A stretch of 25,585 bases of DNA, taken from the NCBI GenBank assembly GCA_964576365.1, contig CAZNUT010000016.1, positions 1 through 25,585 of the forward strand, written 5' to 3'. The translations under genes and the position numbers were made by a program. Positions 21,832 to 25,585 of the stretch are shown in pieces (within the stretch, counting starts at the first letter, position 1; each line of letters begins with the position of its first letter). Under the pieces are notes generated by a model that worked only from the letters and a program-made list of their open reading frames with translations, did not search any database and had not been told where the DNA came from. This stretch comes from CAZMJG01 sp964576365. GTDB taxonomy: Bacteria > Patescibacteriota > Microgenomatia > UBA1406 > GWC2-37-13.

Positions 21832-22111
21832 ATGGGTTCAATAATAGAAGTAGATATGAAGGGTCAACCTACTGGTTATGCTTTACGACCTGGTGAAAAA
21901 GATATATTTACCTATAAGAGATGGTGATTTTGGTTATGAATTAGTAGCAGATGAATGGGGTGGTAGCGTGTATCAATCGGTGGATTCAGGCAAATCTGGC
22001 AGATATGAATCTGTGTTTTACACGAATTTATACCCAGTTGATAAAAATCGTAGGTTTGCGACTTTTCAAGGGAGAAGATTTGAAGGAGTAATAGATCCAT
22101 CAGACAAATAA
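21832..22111 (+). pseudogene. Small hypothetical protein, frameshifted
   Basis: Two overlapping frames join into one sensible protein. ATG 21832 gives MGSIIEVDMKGQPTGYALRP-GEK and stops early at 21927. The +1 frame continues IYLPIRDGDFGYELVADEWG... to a stop at 22111. Removing one A from the five-A run at 21896-21900 fuses them into 92 residues without a break. I do not recognise the family; the product is acidic, aromatic-rich, without a signal peptide or membrane segment. It lies between ilvE and ilvB, 2 bp before ilvB. The frameshift could be a homopolymer sequencing error, real decay or slippage. The alternative is that only the downstream ORF from ATG 21878 (77 aa) is used. Confidence 0.5.
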
Positions 22112-22113
22112 CT

Positions 22114-23799
22114 ATGCAAATGACAGGCGCGCAGGCGATCATGGAATCGCTGGTACAAGCAGGAGTAACAGTCATATTCGGGTATCCCGGAGGGGCTATC
22201 ATGCCAGCGTACGATGCACTGTTTGATTACAAAGACAAAATCAAGCATGTTCTCGTGCGTCATGAACAGGCAGCTGCCCATGCGGCAGAAGGATACGCGC
22301 GCATCACCGGCGAGCCGGGCGTATGTATCGCTACATCAGGCCCGGGAGCTACGAATCTGGTCACTGGTATCGCAGACGCGATGATGGACTCGGTACCGAT
22401 CGTGTGTATCACCGGTCAGGTAGCTTCGTCCGTCATTGGTTCGGATGCGTTTCAGGAGGCAGATGTCATCGGTATCACGGCTCCCATCACTAAATGGAGC
22501 TATCAGGTGTCTGATGCCCGCGAGATTCCGAAAATCATTGCAAAAGCCTTTCATATCGCCCGAAGCGGCCGGCCGGGGCCAGTACTCATTGATATCACCA
22601 AAGATGCACAGTTTGGGATGATGGAGTTTGCTTATCCAGAAAAAATTGAGACACCGAGCTATCGCCCCAATTATCAGCCTCATACAAAGCAAGTAGAATT
22701 GGCAGCCGAATTATTAAATAAAGCAGAGCGTCCACTTCTTCTTGTTGGTCATGGAGTTTTTATTGCAAAAGCAGAGGATGCACTTCGTAAACTCGTGGAA
22801 AAAGGAGGCTTTCCTGCTGCATTCACCCTGCATGGCCTTTCGATATTGCCTGCGAAACATCCGTTGAATGTTGGATTTTTGGGAATGCACGGCAATTATG
22901 GGCCCAATATTCTTTCAAACAAAGCAGATGTCATTTTGGCGGTTGGTATGCGATTTGATGATCGCGTCACCGGCAAACTCGACGGCTATCTCAAAAATGC
23001 CAAGATCATTCATATCGATATTGATCCTGCTGAAGTAAACAAAAATGTTTCTGTTGATATTCCGATCGTTGCAGATGCCCGACTAGCGCTTGAAGCGCTT
23101 GAAAAACAGATAGAAAAAAAGAGTCACGAAGCATGGATTGAGGAATTTCGCGCATGTGACAAGATTGAATTTGAAAAAGTGATCAGGCATGAGATTCATC
23201 CTGAACAAGGAAAAATAAAGATGGCTGAGGCTGTCAGGACTTTGTCAGATCTGACAAACGGTGAGGCAGTCATCGTCGCAGATGTCGGACAGCACCAGAT
23301 GATCGCAGCAAGATATTATCAGTACAACAAAAAAAATAGTTATATATCCTCGGGGGGTATGGGAACCATGGGATTTTCATTGCCAGCCGCAATGGGAGTG
23401 AAGTTTGCTGCTCCGGAGCGGGAAGTGGTCAGTATCAGCGGTGATGGTGGTTTTCAGATGAATATTCAGGAAATGGCCACTTTGTACCAGGAAAATCTGC
23501 CAGTCAAGATGGTGATTTTAAATAATACGTTTTTGGGGATGGTGCGCCAGTGGCAGCAGCTTTTTTTTGAAAAAAGATATTCGATGACCAACATGGTGAA
23601 TCCTGACTTTGTACAGGTAGCAAAGGGATTTCGTATTCCAGGAGAAAAGGTAGAGAAGCGTGAAGATCTGGCGGGAGCTTATGAGCGGATGCTTGCTGCA
23701 AAAGGTCCGTATTTACTTGAGATAATAGTTGAGAATGAAGATAACGTTTTTCCGATGGTGCCAAGTGGCGCATCGGTGGATGAAGTTCGACTAGAATAG
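22114..23799 (+). CDS. ilvB: Acetolactate synthase, large (catalytic) subunit
   Basis: ThDP enzyme condensing pyruvate with pyruvate or 2-ketobutyrate, the first common step to Val/Leu and Ile. The 561-aa protein has the three domains of the POX/AHAS family. The N-terminal pyrimidine-binding domain has FGYPGGAIMPAYDAL (22-36), catalytic Glu51 in VRHEQAAAHAAEGYAR and TSGPGATNLVTGIADAMMDS. The central FAD-type domain has VILAVGMRFDDRVTGKL. The C-terminal ThDP-binding domain has GGMGTMGFSLPAAMGVK and GDGGFQMNIQEMATL...ILNN (~443-470). The W-Q-Q-L block (MVRQWQQLFFEKRYS), typical of true anabolic AHAS, is present. Its stop TAG starts a heptamer array. ilvN, usually adjacent, is displaced 420 bp downstream by the four-helix-bundle insertion. 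Confidence 0.95.
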   Translation: MQMTGAQAIMESLVQAGVTVIFGYPGGAIMPAYDALFDYKDKIKHVLVRHEQAAAHAAEGYARITGEPGVCIATSGPGATNLVTGIADAMMDSVPIVCITGQVASSVIGSDAFQEADVIGITAPITKWSYQVSDAREIPKIIAKAFHIARSGRPGPVLIDITKDAQFGMMEFAYPEKIETPSYRPNYQPHTKQVELAAELLNKAERPLLLVGHGVFIAKAEDALRKLVEKGGFPAAFTLHGLSILPAKHPLNVGFLGMHGNYGPNILSNKADVILAVGMRFDDRVTGKLDGYLKNAKIIHIDIDPAEVNKNVSVDIPIVADARLALEALEKQIEKKSHEAWIEEFRACDKIEFEKVIRHEIHPEQGKIKMAEAVRTLSDLTNGEAVIVADVGQHQMIAARYYQYNKKNSYISSGGMGTMGFSLPAAMGVKFAAPEREVVSISGDGGFQMNIQEMATLYQENLPVKMVILNNTFLGMVRQWQQLFFEKRYSMTNMVNPDFVQVAKGFRIPGEKVEKREDLAGAYERMLAAKGPYLLEIIVENEDNVFPMVPSGASVDEVRLE

Positions 23800-23826
23800 C
23801 TGTTAGGTTTTAGGTGTTAGCTGTTA
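23799..23826 (+). repeat. Heptamer array, left flank of four-helix-bundle gene
   Basis: GCTGTTA, GGTTTTA, GGTGTTA, GCTGTTA, beginning on the last base of the ilvB stop codon and ending 5 bp before the next ATG. It is an inverted partner of the array at 24192-24219. Confidence 0.75.
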
Positions 23827-23831
23827 GATAA

Positions 23832-24208
23832 ATGAAAATCACTAGTTACAAAGATTTAACTGTATGGCAGAAAGCTATTGAACTTGTGCTATTGATATAT
23901 CAGACAACAAATACTTTTCCAAATAGCGAAGAGTTTGGTTTAAAGAGTCAAATGAGAAGGTCTGTAGTTTCAGTTCCGTCCAATATTGCTGAAGGTAGAA
24001 ATAGATCAAGTCGTAAAGAGTTTTGTCAATTTTTGTATATAGCGCTTGGTTCTATCGCAGAGTTAGAAACTCAAACTGAAATCGCTTATAAATTACATTA
24101 TGTGAAGGAGTCAAGTTATTTTTTACTGAATGAGAGTCCAATGAAATTGCAAAAATGATTCACTCATGCATTGGGTCCTTACAAAAAAGGCTAAAACCTA
24201 ACACCTAA
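23832..24208 (+). pseudogene. Four-helix-bundle protein (23S rRNA IVS / S23 type), frameshifted near its end
   Basis: The first ~100 residues match the small four-helix-bundle (23S-IVS, bAvd-like) family: SYKDLTVWQKAIELVLLIYQ (5-24), FPNSEEFGLKSQMRRSVVSV, PSNIAEGRNRSSRKEFCQFL (~54-73) and SIAELETQTEIAYKL. In that frame the protein stops at 24158 (108 aa) with an atypical tail. From 24140 another frame reads NEIAKMIHSCIGSLQKRLK-PNT, stop at 24208. That is the expected last helix (N-E-I-x-K-M), so one indel near 24138-24140 separates the halves. The restored C-terminus (L-K-P-N-T) and stop are encoded by the flanking heptamer repeat. The family occurs in 23S rRNA insertions and as Avd near diversity-generating retroelements; its function here is unknown. 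It splits ilvB from ilvN. Confidence 0.75.
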
Positions 24209-24219
24209 CAGCTACAACC
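24192..24219 (-). repeat. Heptamer array, right flank of four-helix-bundle gene (inverted)
   Basis: On the minus strand the units read GGTTGTA, GCTGTTA, GGTGTTA, GGTTTTA. They use the same vocabulary as 23799-23826 but in the opposite orientation, so the gene sits between inverted repeats. The array ends 1 bp before the ilvN ATG. Confidence 0.75.
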
Positions 24220-24220
24220 T

Positions 24221-24697
24221 ATGTTATACACAATAACTGTTTTTGCGGAAAATAAACCAGGAGTGCTTTACCGAATTGCCGATCTCTTTTTGCGCAGGAA
24301 AGTGAATATTGAAAGTCTCACTGTTTCTCATATGCAGGAAGAGGGACTTTCGCGTTTCACTATTGTGGTTGATGCGGATGTTTTTCTTGTTGAGAAGATT
24401 GCCAAGCAGTTGTATCGCATCATCGAGGTGACAAAAGTCATCGAAAGCAAAGATGACGAGTTAATCGTGAGTGAGGTCGCGCTTATTCGTGTCAGCGCAA
24501 AAACACTTGATCAGCGTAAAGAGATCGAGCATATGGCGCAGATGGCAAAAGGAAGAATAGTGAAAGTATCAGCAGATTCATTGGTGGTTGAAATAACTGG
24601 AAATGAAAAACATATTGATGATTTGTATGCGCTCATGCGTCCATTTGGCATCAAGGAGTTTATCCGTTCTGGAAGAATCGTGGTGTTTGAAAAGTAA
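24221..24697 (+). CDS. ilvN: Acetolactate synthase, small (regulatory) subunit
   Basis: Regulatory partner of IlvB that activates it and confers Val feedback inhibition. The 158-aa protein starts with an ACT domain (TITVFAENKPGVLYRIADLF, 4-23; RRKVNIESLTVS; RFTIVVDAD). The QLYRIIEVTKVIE block follows, and then the second domain (ALIRVSAKT, RIVKVSADSLVVEITGN, LMRPFGIKEFIRSGRIVV). Family length and ending are normal (~160). The ATG follows directly on the inverted heptamer array, with no SD. It would be translated from the ilvE-ilvB transcript if that reads through the inserted gene. Confidence 0.95.
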   Translation: MLYTITVFAENKPGVLYRIADLFLRRKVNIESLTVSHMQEEGLSRFTIVVDADVFLVEKIAKQLYRIIEVTKVIESKDDELIVSEVALIRVSAKTLDQRKEIEHMAQMAKGRIVKVSADSLVVEITGNEKHIDDLYALMRPFGIKEFIRSGRIVVFEK

Positions 24698-24701
24698 ATT
24701 T

Positions 24702-24878
24702 TTATTTTTTTATGAGTTTATCAACGACTTTTTTAGCGGCAGATTCTGTCACTCGTTTTCCTCCCGTCAGTGCTCTCACACTGCGTGTGATGCGCGCTGT
24801 CGGGAACCCCCTACTCGTGCCACCTGCCGCAATACACACGATGTGTTTTGTTTTGTGCAAAATTGTTACATGCTGCAT
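24702..24878 (-). CDS. Possible small basic protein, antisense between ilvN and leuA
   Basis: A 58-codon minus-strand ORF starts at ATG 24878 (MQHVTILHKTKHIVCIAAGG) and ends TESAAKKVVDKLIKK with stop at 24702-24704. The C-terminal half looks protein-like (a TSRGFPTARITRSVRALTGGK basic stretch, then an amphipathic helix). A competing plus-strand frame has a less natural composition. The frame also extends upstream to 24971, but that would overlap leuA. It would converge on ilvN with a 4-bp gap. No family is recognised, and it may be spurious. Confidence 0.35.
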   Translation of the reverse strand: MQHVTILHKTKHIVCIAAGGTSRGFPTARITRSVRALTGGKRVTESAAKKVVDKLIKK

Positions 24879-24897
24879 GTTATATATTACGTATAAG
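24868..24897. promoter_or_regulatory. leuA upstream region: palindrome and -10-like boxes
   Basis: A perfect odd palindrome ACATGC-T-GCATGT (24868-24880) abuts an extended -10-like TG-T-TATATA (24878-24886). A second -10-like TATAAG (24892-24897) lies 8 nt before the leuA ATG. No -35 at proper spacing is clear. There is no leader peptide or terminator here, so leuA does not seem to have its own attenuator. Confidence 0.35.
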
Positions 24898-24905
24898 CAA
24901 GTTAT

Positions 24906-25585
24906 ATGAAAAACAAAGTTTATCTTTTTGATACCACACTGCGAGATGGAGAGCAGGCACCTGGCTGTCAACTCAATACAATTGAGAAGATTGAGATCGC
25001 ATGTATGCTAGAAAAATTGGGAATCGATGTCATCGAGGCCGGTTTCCCCATTTCATCACCTGGTGATTTTCAGTCCGTTGTGGAGATTTCAAAAGCAGTA
25101 AAAGAGCCTGTGATCTGCGCACTCACCCGTGCTGTCAAAAAAGATATAGACGCAGCCGCGGAGTCTTTGAAATTTGCGAAGCGTGGACGTATTCATACCG
25201 GTATTGGTGCTTCCGATACGCATATCAAGTTTAAATTTAATTCAACTCGTGAAGAAATCTTAGAAAGGGGAGTGGAAGCGGTCAAGTATGCAAAAAAATT
25301 CGTGGAAGATGTGGAGTTTTATGCAGAGGATGCCGGGCGGGCAGATCTCGTATTTCTTGCAAAAATGATAGAGGCTGTTATTGCGGCAGGAGCGACTGTT
25401 GTAAATATTCCCGATACCACAGGTTATTGTCTGCCGGACGAATATGGGGCAAAAATAAAATATCTCGTTGATCATGTTAAAAATATTGACAAAGCTATTA
25501 TTTCTGTTCATTGTCATAACGATCTGGGTATGGCTACAGCCAACGCACTTGCAGGCGTAGTAAATGGTGCACGTCAGGTGGAAGG
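24906..25585 (+). CDS. leuA: 2-isopropylmalate synthase, partial (3' end beyond right edge)
   Basis: Condenses acetyl-CoA with 2-ketoisovalerate, the first step of the Leu branch. The open frame from ATG 24906 runs to the window edge (226 complete codons). It shows the catalytic TIM barrel of the HMGL-like family: VYLFDTTLRDGEQAPGCQ (5-22, with metal-binding Asp and Arg-Asp), IDVIEAGFPISSPGDF (~39-54) and ICALTRA. It continues with HTGIGASDTHIKFKF, FYAEDAGRADLVFL, VNIPDTTGYCLPDEYG and the metal-binding HCHNDLGMATAN (~205-216). Citramalate and homocitrate synthases are relatives, but the GFP-x-S-P and Y-x-L-P-D-E-Y-G blocks and the ilv context favour LeuA. The leucine-binding regulatory domain is outside the window. 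Confidence 0.93.
   Translation, partial: MKNKVYLFDTTLRDGEQAPGCQLNTIEKIEIACMLEKLGIDVIEAGFPISSPGDFQSVVEISKAVKEPVICALTRAVKKDIDAAAESLKFAKRGRIHTGIGASDTHIKFKFNSTREEILERGVEAVKYAKKFVEDVEFYAEDAGRADLVFLAKMIEAVIAAGATVVNIPDTTGYCLPDEYGAKIKYLVDHVKNIDKAIISVHCHNDLGMATANALAGVVNGARQVE

Noticed and set aside
23832..24208. Four-helix-bundle protein as Avd of a diversity-generating retroelement
   Set aside because: No reverse transcriptase, template repeat or variable-repeat target gene is visible in the window.
24712..24909. 65-aa plus-strand ORF and Cys-rich MCFVLCKI frame before leuA as a leader peptide
   Set aside because: No run of Leu codons, no terminator hairpin and no competing stems, so it is not a leu attenuator; composition looks like a shadow frame.
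1..25585. tRNA or rRNA genes
   Set aside because: The intergenic regions were read on both strands for cloverleaf or rRNA-like sequence; nothing convincing was seen, although this was done by eye.

Overview
The window looks like low-GC DNA (about 40% by eye) from a small-genome, Patescibacteria/CPR-type bacterium, more likely Microgenomates than Parcubacteria. This rests on marker-like proteins and style, not on a database search: a DUF4012 protein inside a glycosylation operon, PilN/PilO-like pilus proteins, a secreted dockerin-like protein with a Thr/Pro-rich tail, a four-helix-bundle (23S-IVS type) protein, tightly overlapping genes (ATGA junctions) and few Shine-Dalgarno sequences. TGA is an ordinary stop, so this is not a recoded Gracilibacteria/Absconditabacteria lineage.

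Left part (1-10848). A secreted dockerin-like protein runs off the left edge on the minus strand. Divergent from it is a surface-polysaccharide operon: GT4 glycosyltransferase, GDP-mannose pyrophosphorylase, undecaprenyl-phosphate sugar transferase and a DUF4012 membrane protein. The DUF4012 gene overlaps a short recO, followed by glyQS and a small anchored protein. Ribosomal protein S20 (rpsT) heads a compact set with PilN-like, PilO-like, a 60-aa membrane protein and an FN3/Ig-like surface adhesin.

Centre (10849-20366). This holds a complete shikimate pathway plus the Phe and Tyr branches: DAHP synthase, chorismate mutase, tyrA, pheA, aroB, aroA, aroK, aroE, aroD, aroC, then a small coiled-coil protein. 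All seven steps from E4P+PEP to chorismate are present. In front lies a classic ribosome-mediated attenuator: a 25-codon leader peptide with seven consecutive Phe/Tyr codons, competing hairpins, and a GC hairpin plus T-run.

Right part (20367-25585). This is a branched-chain amino acid cluster: ilvE, a frameshifted small ORF, ilvB, a frameshifted four-helix-bundle gene, ilvN and leuA (cut by the right edge). It too is preceded by an attenuator, whose 16-codon leader MKAIFSFILVILLIVR is dominated by Ile/Leu/Val codons. The two attenuators share the same 16-nt terminator core, and both leader ORFs start within a few bases of a strong -10 box, so they are probably translated from nearly leaderless mRNAs. 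This paired, modular attenuation system is the most notable find.

The amino-acid half is also sprinkled with short intergenic arrays of heptamers (GGTTTTA/GGTGTTA/GCTGTTA, GAAATTA-like, CGTTACA-like) and nonamers (AGTTTATAA-like). They begin exactly at stop codons, and in inverted orientation they flank the four-helix-bundle gene. A 100-N gap inside ilvE is flanked by an exact 55-bp duplication and is almost certainly an unmerged contig overlap.
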